A stretch of DNA of 64,000 nt, taken from positions 124,001 through 188,000 of the forward strand of contig NZ_JAHLDU010000005.1 in NCBI RefSeq assembly GCF_018861905.1. The letters are read 5' to 3'. Numbering within the stretch: the first letter of the stretch is position 1; each line of letters opens with the position of its first letter. The position numbers were made by a program, and so were the translations under genes. The notes beneath the pieces are model-generated. The model was not told the origin of the DNA, ran no database searches, and was given only the letters and a program-made list of their open reading frames with translations. Origin of the DNA: Clostridium sp. DSM 17811. GTDB lineage: Bacteria; Bacillota; Clostridia; Clostridiales; Clostridiaceae. Of this stretch, positions 23,982 through 32,701 are shown piece after piece.

Positions 23982-25376
23982 TTAATCATTTTTTCTGCGT
24001 TGTGCAAGTTCTTTAGTAATTTGAGCTTGTTTTTCACCTGTAAGATCCAACCACATTATAGCTCCAGTAAATATAGCAATAATAGCAGGTACAACACTCA
24101 TTAATACCCTAAGTCCAAGGAGTGTGGAACTGTTTTGCTCTGCTCCTGGTACATATCCAACAAAAACTAGTGCACTTGCAACTAATGCACCTGATAACGC
24201 AGTAGATAAAGTTTGTAAGAATTTTTGAATAGAACCCATAAATGCATTTATATTAAGCCCACTCTTCCACTCAGTATAATCCATTGCAGCTGGCATCAGC
24301 GTAGCAAGAGCTGGAGTAGATATTCCATTAAATAAACCAGCGGTGCCCATTAAAATTAAGAAAAATGTAGAACCAGTTGAAGTAGCTGGAACTAGCATAA
24401 TTCCTGCAAATGTTATCACATTGACGATAACACCTATTATTATATTATTTTTAATACCAAAGATTTTAGTTACTTTTGAACTTATGATTACACCAATAAG
24501 AGAAGGAACCAAAGCAGCAATTCCCATGGTGACCATCAAATTCTCATTGTGGAAAAAATATTTAAAATAATATAGCATGACAGCAGATTTAACACCAGTA
24601 GATAAATTTGTTGCAAACATATATATATATACAATTACAGCAGTTTTATTTGTGATAACAGCCATAAACATCTGTTTAAGTGAAGGGGCATTTTCATCTT
24701 TTTTTACTTTTGCTATATATCTTTCCTTTAAGGTAAAGCCCTCAAATAGTGATATTAATACAGTAATAATACCAACGCCTGCCATAAGTAAAGAGAATCC
24801 TTTAGAATCATTACCACCACCTAACAGTTTATATAAAGGTTGTATCCCTATGGTAGCTAATATAGCTCCTAGCATAACACCCATCATGGAAATCTGCCCG
24901 ATTGATACTCTCTCATCAATTCTTTTTGTAATAGCAGGTATTATTGCAGCTTTTGGTCCGCTTGCAAATGCGTCTGCAAGACTATAGATAGTATAAGTGA
25001 TAGTTACATATATTAACTTTCCCGTAGGACTTAAACCCATATTTGTATAGGTTAAGAAACCAAAAATACCAAAAGGTACACCTAGTATTATAAACCATGG
25101 CTTGTATTTACCCCATGGTGTAGTTACTCTATCCACAAAAACTGCAAAAACTGGCGCTGATACAGCAGAGAGAACACGAACAACTAGAAATAATCCTCCA
25201 ACATAAGCCACACTAATTTTCATTATGTCAGTATAAAAAAAGAGTAAAAATATTTGTATCATTTCATAATGAAAAGTTCCAGACAATCCACCGATACCAC
25301 AAGCTAACTTCTCACGAAACTTAAGTTTTCGGTCTTCACCTTCAATAATATTTGTATCTATAATTCTTTCTTCCAT
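23982..25376 (-). CDS. GPH-family sugar:cation symporter (MFS transporter)
   Basis: This 464-residue protein has about 12 hydrophobic segments and the glycoside-pentoside-hexuronide (GPH) pattern: GIGGLSGTFHYEMIQIFLLFFYTDIMKIS at the start, PVFAVFVDRVTTPWGKYKPWFIILGVPFG after helix 3, and DYTEWKSGLNINAFMGSIQKF after helix 8. It imports or exchanges sugars or glycosides with cations. Its promoter region (25546-25584) carries the same four-hexamer array found upstream of galU, so it probably belongs to the regulon of the two-component system at 25768. Confidence 0.9.
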   Translation of the reverse strand: MEERIIDTNIIEGEDRKLKFREKLACGIGGLSGTFHYEMIQIFLLFFYTDIMKISVAYVGGLFLVVRVLSAVSAPVFAVFVDRVTTPWGKYKPWFIILGVPFGIFGFLTYTNMGLSPTGKLIYVTITYTIYSLADAFASGPKAAIIPAITKRIDERVSIGQISMMGVMLGAILATIGIQPLYKLLGGGNDSKGFSLLMAGVGIITVLISLFEGFTLKERYIAKVKKDENAPSLKQMFMAVITNKTAVIVYIYMFATNLSTGVKSAVMLYYFKYFFHNENLMVTMGIAALVPSLIGVIISSKVTKIFGIKNNIIIGVIVNVITFAGIMLVPATSTGSTFFLILMGTAGLFNGISTPALATLMPAAMDYTEWKSGLNINAFMGSIQKFLQTLSTALSGALVASALVFVGYVPGAEQNSSTLLGLRVLMSVVPAIIAIFTGAIMWLDLTGEKQAQITKELAQRRKND

Positions 25377-25500
25377 ATTTACACTCCTTATCTTTTGAGT
25401 TGTTATAAAGTTTTAAAAAAACAATGATTCACTTATTTCTTATTTTAATCTCCCCTCATTAAGGTATTTCTATGGTTTATATGTTTAAACCAACATATTC

Positions 25501-25588
25501 TTAATATTTAATTGTTCACTTGATGACCTTATTATCTTATACCGGTGTTAAAATGCTTTTAAAGTAATGTTAAAAAAATGTTAAATTG
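25501..25588 (-). promoter_or_regulatory. Four-hexamer promoter module A (upstream of the GPH transporter)
   Basis: Read on the minus strand, hexamers TTAACA, TTAACA, TTAAAA and TTAACA start every 11 bp (plus-strand positions 25579-25584, 25568-25573, 25557-25562, 25546-25551), followed by a TATAAG/GATAAT -10 region and a leader containing AATAAGGTCATCAAGT. The same order and almost the same bases occur at 28525-28612. Hexamers on one helix face fit a tandem OmpR-type dimer site. Confidence 0.8.
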
Positions 25589-25689
25589 ATTAATTAACCA
25601 TAATTTACAATCAATTAATTAATTTCCATAGTAATTTATAAAATATACAAAAAATATTTTATGATAACATGAGAATTGCAGTTAAAAAA

Positions 25690-25721
25690 TTAACAACTTT
25701 TTAACATTAATATTGTATAAT
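25690..25721 (+). promoter_or_regulatory. TTAACA-N5-TTAACA site and -10 box of the two-component operon
   Basis: TTAACA at 25690-25695 and 25701-25706 have an 11-bp period and overlap the -35 region of a promoter with TATAAT at 25716-25721. The gap from the second hexamer to the -10 box is 9 bp, unlike module A and B, so the regulator may act differently on its own operon. Confidence 0.65.
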
Positions 25722-25767
25722 ATAATTATTAATGAAGTCTTATAAAATGAAGGGAGAAACGCAGGCG

Positions 25768-26439
25768 ATGTTTAATATTCTTGTTGTTGAAGATGATACA
25801 AAATTGAATTATATTATATGCGCTTATCTTAACCGTAATGGGTACAACGCTTATGGATGCAAGAATCCGATAGAAGGATTTGATAAAATGGCCTCCACCA
25901 TGTGTGATTTGATTATTTCAGATATTATGATGCCAGAGATGGATGGTTTTGAATTTGCAAAGGTTATGAGGGAACAGGATAAGACAATGCCAATCCTATT
26001 TATTACTTCCCGTGATGATATTTCATCAAAGCAGAAGGGATTCCGTATTGGTATTGATGATTATATGGTGAAACCGATAGATATGGATGAATTAATTCTT
26101 CATGTTGGAGCTCTGCTGAGGCGTGCGAACATTGCTAATGCAAGGAAGATTACGATTGGAAGATTGGAGATGAACATTGACGAGATGACAGCAACCTTGG
26201 ATGAAGAAGAAATTCCGATAACAGTTAAAGAATTTAATATATTGTATAAATTGCTTTCCTATCCGAAACGCACATTTACTAGAAGTCAGTTGATGGATGA
26301 ATTTTGGGGATTATCCAGTGAAAGCGGTTGCCGAACTGTTGATGTTTATATTACAAAAATAAGAAATAAATTTTCCGATTGCAAAGACTTTGAAATAGTA
26401 ACGGTACATGGGCTGGGATATAAGGCGGTGCTAAAATGA
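25768..26439 (+). CDS. OmpR-family response regulator
   Basis: ATG at 25768 (MFNILVVEDD) is preferred over 25732 because GGGAGA lies just upstream and receiver domains normally begin this way (223 aa). The receiver has the DD acidic pair, phosphoacceptor Asp in DLIISDIMMPEMDG and the conserved Lys in DDYMVKPID. The C-terminal winged helix includes PITVKEFNILYKLLSYPKRTFTRSQLMDEFWG and VDVYITKIRNKF. It is the likely binder of the TTAACA 11-bp repeats. The stop overlaps the kinase start codon. Confidence 0.93.
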   Translation: MFNILVVEDDTKLNYIICAYLNRNGYNAYGCKNPIEGFDKMASTMCDLIISDIMMPEMDGFEFAKVMREQDKTMPILFITSRDDISSKQKGFRIGIDDYMVKPIDMDELILHVGALLRRANIANARKITIGRLEMNIDEMTATLDEEEIPITVKEFNILYKLLSYPKRTFTRSQLMDEFWGLSSESGCRTVDVYITKIRNKFSDCKDFEIVTVHGLGYKAVLK

Positions 26440-27500
26440 AAAAGGATAGAAAAATAAAAAATAAGCGAATTAATGCAAGCCTTTTTTCATTAAAAGAATA
26501 TTCGTTAATATTCATTATGCTTTTTATAGTAATCAATACTTACGACAGTTTGAATTACAGTTTAAAAAGTGATAATGATTCGTCTTTTTTTATTATTAAC
26601 GGTTTATTGATGGGGAATTTAATCTTTTTATGTTTAGTCATTTGCATTGCTCTAGGAGTAATAAGACAGCATATTATAGGTAAACCGATTAAGAAAGTTT
26701 GTAAAGCTGCGAATAAAATTGCTGATGGCGATTTCTCGGTAAGAATTGCGCCATTTCGTACAGATGGTAAAAAAGATGATATAGAGGTTTTGATTGATGA
26801 TTTTAATAAGATGGCAGTGGAACTGTCAAGTATTGAAATGATGAAAAATGACTTTATCTCTAATGTATCACATGAGATTAAGTCACCACTTTCTGTGATT
26901 CAAAGCTATTCTATGGCATTACAAGATGATGATCTTTCATTAGAAGAGAGGAGAGAGTATACAAAGACCATAGTAAATGCAACACAAAAACTGTCATCCC
27001 TTGTAACGGGTATCCTAAGACTTAATAAATTGGAGAATCAGGTTATATTTCCGGTAGCTGTGGAGTATAGTCTGGATGAACAATTACGTTGTTGTGCGCT
27101 TGACTATGAGGAAAAATGGGAAGAAAAAAATATTACGCTGGAAGTCGAACTTGATGAGGTGACTATATCTAGTGATGAAAGCCTATTAGAAATCGTCTGG
27201 AATAATTTGATAGGAAATGCAATTAAATTTACTGATGATGGTGGTATTATAAATTTGAAATTGAGAAAAGAAGAAGACACAGCGATTGTTACAATTGGGG
27301 ATAGTGGATGCGGCATGCATGAGGAGATAATAAGACATATTTTTGACAAGTTTTATCAGGGAGATGTATCTCATTTTAAAGAAGGAAATGGGCTGGGACT
27401 TGCTATGGTGAAGAAAGTTTTGGATATTGTTGATGGAGAGATTAAAGTAGATAGTAGACCAAATGAGGGAACTACTTTTACGATAAGTTTACATATGTAA
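26436..27500 (+). CDS. Sensor histidine kinase partner of the 25768 regulator
   Basis: This 354-residue kinase overlaps the regulator by 4 nt (ATGA). Two membrane segments (about 20-40 and 55-78) flank a short outside loop of only some 15 residues, so it may sense a membrane event or a partner protein. A HAMP domain (GKPIKKVCKAANKIADGDF), the phospho-acceptor motif FISNVSHEIKSPL, and the ATPase boxes NNLIGNAIKFT, GDSGCGM and NGLGLAMVKK follow. A nearly extracellular-domain-free kinase next to an export system resembles intramembrane-sensing kinases of antimicrobial and envelope stress. Confidence 0.92.
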   Translation: MKKDRKIKNKRINASLFSLKEYSLIFIMLFIVINTYDSLNYSLKSDNDSSFFIINGLLMGNLIFLCLVICIALGVIRQHIIGKPIKKVCKAANKIADGDFSVRIAPFRTDGKKDDIEVLIDDFNKMAVELSSIEMMKNDFISNVSHEIKSPLSVIQSYSMALQDDDLSLEERREYTKTIVNATQKLSSLVTGILRLNKLENQVIFPVAVEYSLDEQLRCCALDYEEKWEEKNITLEVELDEVTISSDESLLEIVWNNLIGNAIKFTDDGGIINLKLRKEEDTAIVTIGDSGCGMHEEIIRHIFDKFYQGDVSHFKEGNGLGLAMVKKVLDIVDGEIKVDSRPNEGTTFTISLHM

Positions 27501-27508
27501 ATTTAATA

Positions 27509-27562
27509 CATTTTAAAACCTGCATAATATAATAAAATCATCAAATAAACAATTAAATATCA
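27509..27562 (+). promoter_or_regulatory. Promoter module C, partial (upstream of the CDF-like gene)
   Basis: This stretch repeats the -10 and leader part of module B (CATTTTAAAACC, GCATAATATAATAA, then TCATCAAATAAACAATTAAA), with TATAAT at 27528-27533. Only the two hexamers nearest the -10 box are preserved (TTTAAT 27502, TTAAAA 27513); the upstream TTAACA pair is missing. Confidence 0.65.
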
Positions 27563-27591
27563 AGAAGATCCTATTAGAGGAGAAGGAAGTT

Positions 27592-28434
27592 ATGAAAAAA
27601 AGAAATTATGAGCGGATACTGTTTTTTACCAAATTATCCGTACTGTTAAATGTAATTATGGCGGTCGGGAAAATACTTGTAGGAATTTTTTCTTTATCTT
27701 TCTTTTTATGCATAAATGCTTTCTATAATATCGCAATGGGCATGGCAAAAACAATTTTTATAAAGGAATATTATGATGGTAAAAAGGAGCCTGATGAAGA
27801 ACATCCAGACGGATACGGAAAAGGAGAATATCACTGTTATTACCTCGGTGGAATTATTGTTCTCATATCAAGTATTGTTTACATGGTTTATTGTATCAGA
27901 ATGTTTGTCAGCGGTGACAGTGTCAAATATTCGATGATTGTTTCGTTAGCAATCGCTGTTTTTACTTTTACAGAGCTTGGAGTGTCAATTCAAGGCGCAA
28001 TTGTGACAAGACGAGATAAAGAGCCTGTAATTGAGGCAATTAAGCTGACAAATCTTGCTTCTTCTATGATATCACTTGTGCTTACGCAGACTGCCATAAT
28101 GTCTTTTTCTTATGATGGGGATGCTTCTTTTTATAACGGAATGTCAGGAATGATATTGGGAAGCGCTTCGGCAATTCTTGGACTGTATATGATTATCTAT
28201 ATACAACGTATTATGCTTGGTAAAAATCACGCCTCGGTTTTAAGAAAAGCAAATAAAATCGCAAAAAAATGTGCTCCCGGTTTCTTTTTTGAAGCAATTA
28301 AATATGAGGACAACGGACCGAGTACAAGAAAAATATATGTACGAACGACGGAACAATATTCGGAAGAATTCTATGAGAAAGTACAATATGAAATCAAATC
28401 AAGGTTACATATAGACGTGATAAGAGTACTATAA
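27592..28434 (+). CDS. CDF-like membrane protein without canonical metal ligands
   Basis: This 280-residue protein has five or six hydrophobic segments and a cytoplasmic C-terminal domain of about 75 residues. LLNVIMAVGKILVGIFSLSF and the loop EEHPDGYGKGEYHCYYLGGI match the second and third helix region of cation diffusion facilitators (usual form HPYGHGKxE). However, the helix-2 metal pair HxxxD/DxxxD is replaced by INAFYNIAMG, and no HxxxD pair is visible in the helix-5 counterpart (NLASSMISLV). It is therefore probably not a standard metal exporter. AGGAGAAGG precedes the start. It sits between the sensor kinase and galU behind promoter module C. Confidence 0.65.
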   Translation: MKKRNYERILFFTKLSVLLNVIMAVGKILVGIFSLSFFLCINAFYNIAMGMAKTIFIKEYYDGKKEPDEEHPDGYGKGEYHCYYLGGIIVLISSIVYMVYCIRMFVSGDSVKYSMIVSLAIAVFTFTELGVSIQGAIVTRRDKEPVIEAIKLTNLASSMISLVLTQTAIMSFSYDGDASFYNGMSGMILGSASAILGLYMIIYIQRIMLGKNHASVLRKANKIAKKCAPGFFFEAIKYEDNGPSTRKIYVRTTEQYSEEFYEKVQYEIKSRLHIDVIRVL

Positions 28435-28447
28435 TAAAACTGATAAG

Positions 28448-28500
28448 GAGCTGTCTTTTCTAATGATTTAAAAAATCATTAGAAAAGACAGCTCTTTTTT
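28448..28500 (+). terminator. Very strong terminator after the CDF-like gene
   Basis: A perfect 22-bp stem (28448-28469 with 28473-28494, arm beginning GAGCTGTCTTTTCTAATGAT) with an AAA loop is followed by TTTTTT. Its sequence closely resembles the split hairpin at 36311 and 43490. Confidence 0.92.
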
Positions 28501-28524
28501 ATTTGGGGAAAAAACTCCTATATT

Positions 28525-28612
28525 CAATTTAACATTTTTTTAACATTTCTTTAAAAACATTTTAATATCGGCATAATATAATAAGGTCATCAAGTAAACA
28601 ATTAAATATTAA
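28525..28612 (+). promoter_or_regulatory. Four-hexamer promoter module B (upstream of galU)
   Basis: Hexamers TTAACA (28529), TTAACA (28540), TTAAAA (28551) and TTAATA (28562) start exactly 11 bp apart, followed by TATAAT at 28577-28582 and a leader with AATAAGGTCATCAAGT. It is nearly identical to module A over about 85 bp. The spacing and direct orientation fit an OmpR-type regulator, most simply the one encoded at 25768. Confidence 0.8.
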
Positions 28613-28643
28613 AAATAACTTACATAAAAAGGAGATATAGTAT

Positions 28644-29558
28644 ATGAAAATTAAAAAAGTTATTATACCGGCAGCAGGACTTGGAACAAGATTTCTGCCT
28701 GCAACAAAGGCAATACCTAAAGAAATGTTACCTATAGTTGATAAGCCTACAATGCAATATATTATAGAGGAAGCGGTTGCTTCTGGCATAGAAGAAATAT
28801 TAATTATTACAGGAAGAAATAAAAAATCTATTGAAGATCACTTTGATAAATCAGTAGAACTTGAGCTAGAATTAGAACATAAACATAAGGAGGAGCTTCT
28901 TAAACAGGTTAGAGACATATCAAACATGGTGAATATACAATTTATAAGGCAAAAGGAACCAAAAGGACTTGGACATGCTATAAATAAAGCAAGAGCTTTT
29001 GTAGGTAATGAACCCTTTGCTGTAATGCTTGGTGATGATATAGTTGATGCTAAAACTCCATGTTTAAAGCAGTTAATGAATTGTTTTGAGGAAAAGAATG
29101 TAACAATCGTTGGAGTTCAAGAAGTAGCGAAAGAAAATGTTGATAAATATGGCATAGTTGATGGAGTTCAAGTTAGTGATCGAGTATACAAAGTAAATAA
29201 TCTTGTTGAAAAACCTGATGTTAATGTAGCACCCTCTAATTTAGCTATACTTGGTAGGTATATAATAACTCCAGAAATTTTTGATATATTAGATAATACA
29301 TCACCTGGCAAGGGCGGAGAAATTCAGTTAACTGATGCTCTAAAAACATTGATTTCAAGGCAAGATATGTATGCATACGTATTTGAAGGACGTAGATATG
29401 ATGTAGGTGATAAATTGGGATTTCTCGAAGCAACAGTTGAGTTTGCTTTAAAGAGACCTGAATTAAAGGTTCCATTTATGAAGTATCTTCAGACCTTAAA
29501 AAATAATGATAACTTTAAGGGGATATATGAAGAAGTAGCTTGTGACAATGAAAAATAA
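28644..29558 (+). CDS. galU: UTP-glucose-1-phosphate uridylyltransferase
   Basis: This 304-residue protein has the GalU nucleotide-binding start VIIPAAGLGTRFLPATKAIPKEMLPIVDKP, the MLGDDIV metal motif and VEKP plus RYDVGDKLGFLEA near the end. It makes UDP-glucose from UTP and glucose-1-phosphate. Full length and well formed, with AAGGAGA before the start. The neighbouring glycosyltransferase would use UDP-glucose, and both are behind promoter module B. A housekeeping galU may exist elsewhere, in which case this is a dedicated copy. Confidence 0.95.
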   Translation: MKIKKVIIPAAGLGTRFLPATKAIPKEMLPIVDKPTMQYIIEEAVASGIEEILIITGRNKKSIEDHFDKSVELELELEHKHKEELLKQVRDISNMVNIQFIRQKEPKGLGHAINKARAFVGNEPFAVMLGDDIVDAKTPCLKQLMNCFEEKNVTIVGVQEVAKENVDKYGIVDGVQVSDRVYKVNNLVEKPDVNVAPSNLAILGRYIITPEIFDILDNTSPGKGGEIQLTDALKTLISRQDMYAYVFEGRRYDVGDKLGFLEATVEFALKRPELKVPFMKYLQTLKNNDNFKGIYEEVACDNEK

Positions 29559-29608
29559 GAACTATAGATTTAATATACTAATAAAATAAAAAGGATGGTT
29601 AAAATAAA

Positions 29609-30790
29609 ATGGCTAAAATATTATTTATAAATTTGTTCGGTAATGGACACTTTAACCCTACAATAGGTCTAGTTAAAGAATTAATGAGTAGAGGAGAACA
29701 GGTTACTTATACTGCTGGTGAAGAGTTTAGAGAGAAAATAGAAAAGACAGGAGCTGAATTTAAAAGCCATACTAGTTTATCAAATTCAATTAATGGACAT
29801 TCAAATTCAGATTCGAAAAATAGTAAGTCTCCGCTAGAAGAGTTAAAAGAAATGATTGAAGAAATAACTGACTATGTATTTAATTCAAAAGAAAAATTTG
29901 ATTATATTTTTTACGATTCAGCTTTTATTATAGGAAGTGAAGTTGGAAGAATATTAAAAATACCTACGATTTGTTCTATTACTACTTTTGCAACTAACGA
30001 AAAAGCAAATGTTTTTTCAGAGGTATTTAAGCAATATGGACCTATAATACAGCAACTTGTAAATAGCCCCGTGTACATAAATTTAGCTAAAAATTTAAAA
30101 GAAAAATATGATATAAAGATTCCTAGTTTAACTACTGCAGTTACTGGGACAGGCATGATTAATCTTGTATATACTTCTAAGTATTTTCAACTTTGTGGTG
30201 AAAGTTTTGATGAAAGTTACAAATTTATTGGCCCATCAATATCAGATAGAAAGGATGAATTGGATTTTTCTTTAGAAACTAATGGTAAGAAGAAGGTTAT
30301 TTATATATCTTTAGGTACTCTATTTAATGCGTCTATTGAGTTTTATGAAAATTGCTTTAAAGCTTTTGGTAATATGGATGCAACGGTTATTATGTCTATA
30401 GGTAAAGACACAAATATTAATATATTTAGTGATATTCCATCTAATTTTATTGTTCGCAATTATGTATCTCAGCTTGAAGTTTTAAAACATACAGATGTAT
30501 TTATTACCCATGGTGGTATGAACAGTACTAATGAAGCTCTGTATTATGATGTTCCATTGATTCTTATTCCTCAATCAGTTGATCAGCCTGCCGTAGCAAA
30601 TAGGGTAGCGGAGCTCGGTGCAGGTATTGTTATTGAAAAAGATAAAATTACCCCTGAGACATTGAATCAATCGGTAGTTAAAATTCTTTCAGACAATACA
30701 TTTAGAATAAACAGTGAAAAGCTTGGAAGATCGCTTAGAGAAGCAGGAGGATATAAAAAAGCTGTTGATGAAATACTTAAATTAAAGTGA
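29609..30790 (+). CDS. MGT-type (GT1, YjiC-like) UDP-glycosyltransferase
   Basis: This 393-residue GT-B enzyme starts AKILFINLFGNGHFNPTIGLVKEL, the acceptor-side start of macrolide-type glycosyltransferases. The C-terminal donor site has ISLGTLFNAS, NYVSQLEVLKHTDVFITHGGMNSTNEAL, VPLILIPQSVDQPAVANRV, the UDP-sugar motif of GT1. Relatives glucosylate small hydrophobic acceptors such as macrolides, flavonoids or isoprenoids. Placed after galU and before an ABC exporter, it probably glucosylates a lipid or a toxic compound for export. No membrane segment is seen. Confidence 0.9.
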   Translation: MAKILFINLFGNGHFNPTIGLVKELMSRGEQVTYTAGEEFREKIEKTGAEFKSHTSLSNSINGHSNSDSKNSKSPLEELKEMIEEITDYVFNSKEKFDYIFYDSAFIIGSEVGRILKIPTICSITTFATNEKANVFSEVFKQYGPIIQQLVNSPVYINLAKNLKEKYDIKIPSLTTAVTGTGMINLVYTSKYFQLCGESFDESYKFIGPSISDRKDELDFSLETNGKKKVIYISLGTLFNASIEFYENCFKAFGNMDATVIMSIGKDTNINIFSDIPSNFIVRNYVSQLEVLKHTDVFITHGGMNSTNEALYYDVPLILIPQSVDQPAVANRVAELGAGIVIEKDKITPETLNQSVVKILSDNTFRINSEKLGRSLREAGGYKKAVDEILKLK

Positions 30791-30925
30791 AGATATTATT
30801 GTCAAAGTTGAAATACATATAAACTTTGGTCACATTTTGGGATAATATCCATCATGTGGCTATATTTTTAAGGGCTAGGGGAACTTTCGAGTAAAAAAAG
30901 ATCAAGATGAATGGGGATGATACTT

Positions 30926-32701
30926 ATGATTAAATTGTTTAGGTTTTTAAAACAGTATAAGCTGCAGATAATAGTAATAGTTATATTAACTTTTGTTCAA
31001 GTACTTGCAAATCTATATTTACCTACGCTAATGGCTGATGTAGTTGACAAAGGTATATCACAGAAGGATGTAATGCATACTGTTTCGTTTTTAGGATTTA
31101 GTGGTACGTATAAAGGGATAGATTATATTCTTAGAATAGGCGGACTAATGCTAATATTCTCAGCAGGGGCTGTTATATGCTCAATGGCAGTTACATTCTT
31201 ATCATCAAAGACTGCTGTAGGGCTAGGTAGAATTATTCGTAGTAAATTGTTTGCTAAAGTTGAGGGATTTTCGCTACATGAGTTTGATAAGGTTGGTACT
31301 GCTACCCTTATAACAAGAACTACAAATGATGTTACTCAGGTTCAAACAGCATCAATAATGATTTTTTCTATTCTGCTTCCTGCTCCTTTAACAGCTATAG
31401 GTGGTATTATTATGGCGTTAAGAGAGGATATATCACTAAGCTTAATTTTTGCAGTTGTAATTCCACTACTTGGAATAATTATTGCAATAACTCTTAAATT
31501 TGCTATCCCATTATTTAAAGTTATGCAAGTGAAAATAGATAAATTAAATCTTGTATTACGTGAAGGACTTACTGGTATTAGGGTTGTACGTGCATTTAAT
31601 CGTATAGATACTGAAAAGGCTAGATTTGATCTAGCTAATACTGATCTTATGGACAATGCTGTAAAAGTTAATAAAATTATGGCGTTTTTAATACCTATAA
31701 TAATGTTAGTAATGAACGTTACAACGCTTGCTATAATTTGGTTTGGTGCTAAAAGAATAAATGTTGGAAGTATGGAAGTTGGTTCATTAATAGCATTTAT
31801 ACAATATGGAATGCAAATTTTAATGGGGTTCTTGATGCTTGCTATGGTGTTCATTATGTTACCAAGGGCTCAAGCCTCTGCGGTAAGAATAAACGAAGTG
31901 CTAGAAATGGAATCTGAAATCAAGGATCCATTGAATACAAAACTAGCTGATACAAAAAGTGGATATGTTGAGTTTAAGGATGTAACATTTAGTTATCCTG
32001 GCGCAGAAAAGCCAGCTATTAATCACATAACATTTAATGCTAGTCCTGGCGAAACGACTGCAATTATTGGCGGTACAGGTTCTGGTAAATCAACTCTTAT
32101 AAATCTAATACCACGTTTTTATGATGTAACTAGTGGTGCAATACTTATCAATGGAGTGGATGTACGTGAAATGAGTCAAGAAAGCCTAAGGGCCAAAATA
32201 GGATTTGTGCCTCAAAATACTGTACTATTTTCTGGGACAATTGCTGAAAATATTAAATATGGTAATAATGAGGCTTCTATTGAAGAAATAGAGCATGCAG
32301 CAAAAGTTGCACAAGCAACGGATTTCATTTGCGAAATGGAAGAAGGATATGAACATCAGATTGCTCAAGGAGGTACAAATGTTTCCGGTGGTCAAAAACA
32401 GCGTCTGTCTATAGCTCGTGCTTTAGTTAGAAAACCAGAAATATATATTTTCGATGATAGTTTTTCAGCGCTTGATTTTAAAACTGATGCAAAACTTCGC
32501 GGGGCACTTAAAGAAGAAACGGTAAAATCCACAGTAATAATAATTGCTCAAAGAGTTGCAACTGTTATGGATGCAGATAGAATTATAGTAATAGATGATG
32601 GTGAAATTTGCGGCATAGGAACTCACAAGGAACTTTTAACTAGTTGTAAGATATATCATGAGATTGTATCGTCACAGCTTTCAGAGGAGGAATTATCATG
32701 A
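30926..32701 (+). CDS. ABC exporter half-transporter A (degenerate catalytic site)
   Basis: The start at ATG 30926 is preferred (GGGG 9 nt upstream) over in-frame ATG 30911 (591 aa). An N-terminal six-helix export domain is followed by an ATPase with Walker A GGTGSGKST, signature NVSGGQKQR and Walker B IFDDSFSALD. In Walker B the catalytic Glu is Asp, which marks the degenerate half of heterodimeric exporters such as TM287/288 and BmrCD. The neighbour at 32698 has a normal Glu. Stop and next start overlap by 4 nt. It would export a hydrophobic or glycosylated product. Confidence 0.93.
   Translation: MIKLFRFLKQYKLQIIVIVILTFVQVLANLYLPTLMADVVDKGISQKDVMHTVSFLGFSGTYKGIDYILRIGGLMLIFSAGAVICSMAVTFLSSKTAVGLGRIIRSKLFAKVEGFSLHEFDKVGTATLITRTTNDVTQVQTASIMIFSILLPAPLTAIGGIIMALREDISLSLIFAVVIPLLGIIIAITLKFAIPLFKVMQVKIDKLNLVLREGLTGIRVVRAFNRIDTEKARFDLANTDLMDNAVKVNKIMAFLIPIIMLVMNVTTLAIIWFGAKRINVGSMEVGSLIAFIQYGMQILMGFLMLAMVFIMLPRAQASAVRINEVLEMESEIKDPLNTKLADTKSGYVEFKDVTFSYPGAEKPAINHITFNASPGETTAIIGGTGSGKSTLINLIPRFYDVTSGAILINGVDVREMSQESLRAKIGFVPQNTVLFSGTIAENIKYGNNEASIEEIEHAAKVAQATDFICEMEEGYEHQIAQGGTNVSGGQKQRLSIARALVRKPEIYIFDDSFSALDFKTDAKLRGALKEETVKSTVIIIAQRVATVMDADRIIVIDDGEICGIGTHKELLTSCKIYHEIVSSQLSEEELS

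Noticed and set aside
24343-24987. Long plus-strand frames opposite the GPH transporter.
   Set aside because: They are antisense shadows of a clear membrane-protein gene and lack start signals.
25401-25767. Repeated TTAACA/TGTTAA motifs considered as a CRISPR-like array.
   Set aside because: The units are 6 bp with an 11-bp period next to promoters; there are no spacers or cas genes.
30791-30925. Terminator between the glycosyltransferase and ABC genes.
   Set aside because: Pairs such as CACAT/ATGTG are weak and far apart; I cannot support a terminator there.
31342-31854. 170-codon minus-strand frame inside the ABC exporter gene.
   Set aside because: It is an antisense shadow of the transmembrane region; no ribosome site and atypical composition.
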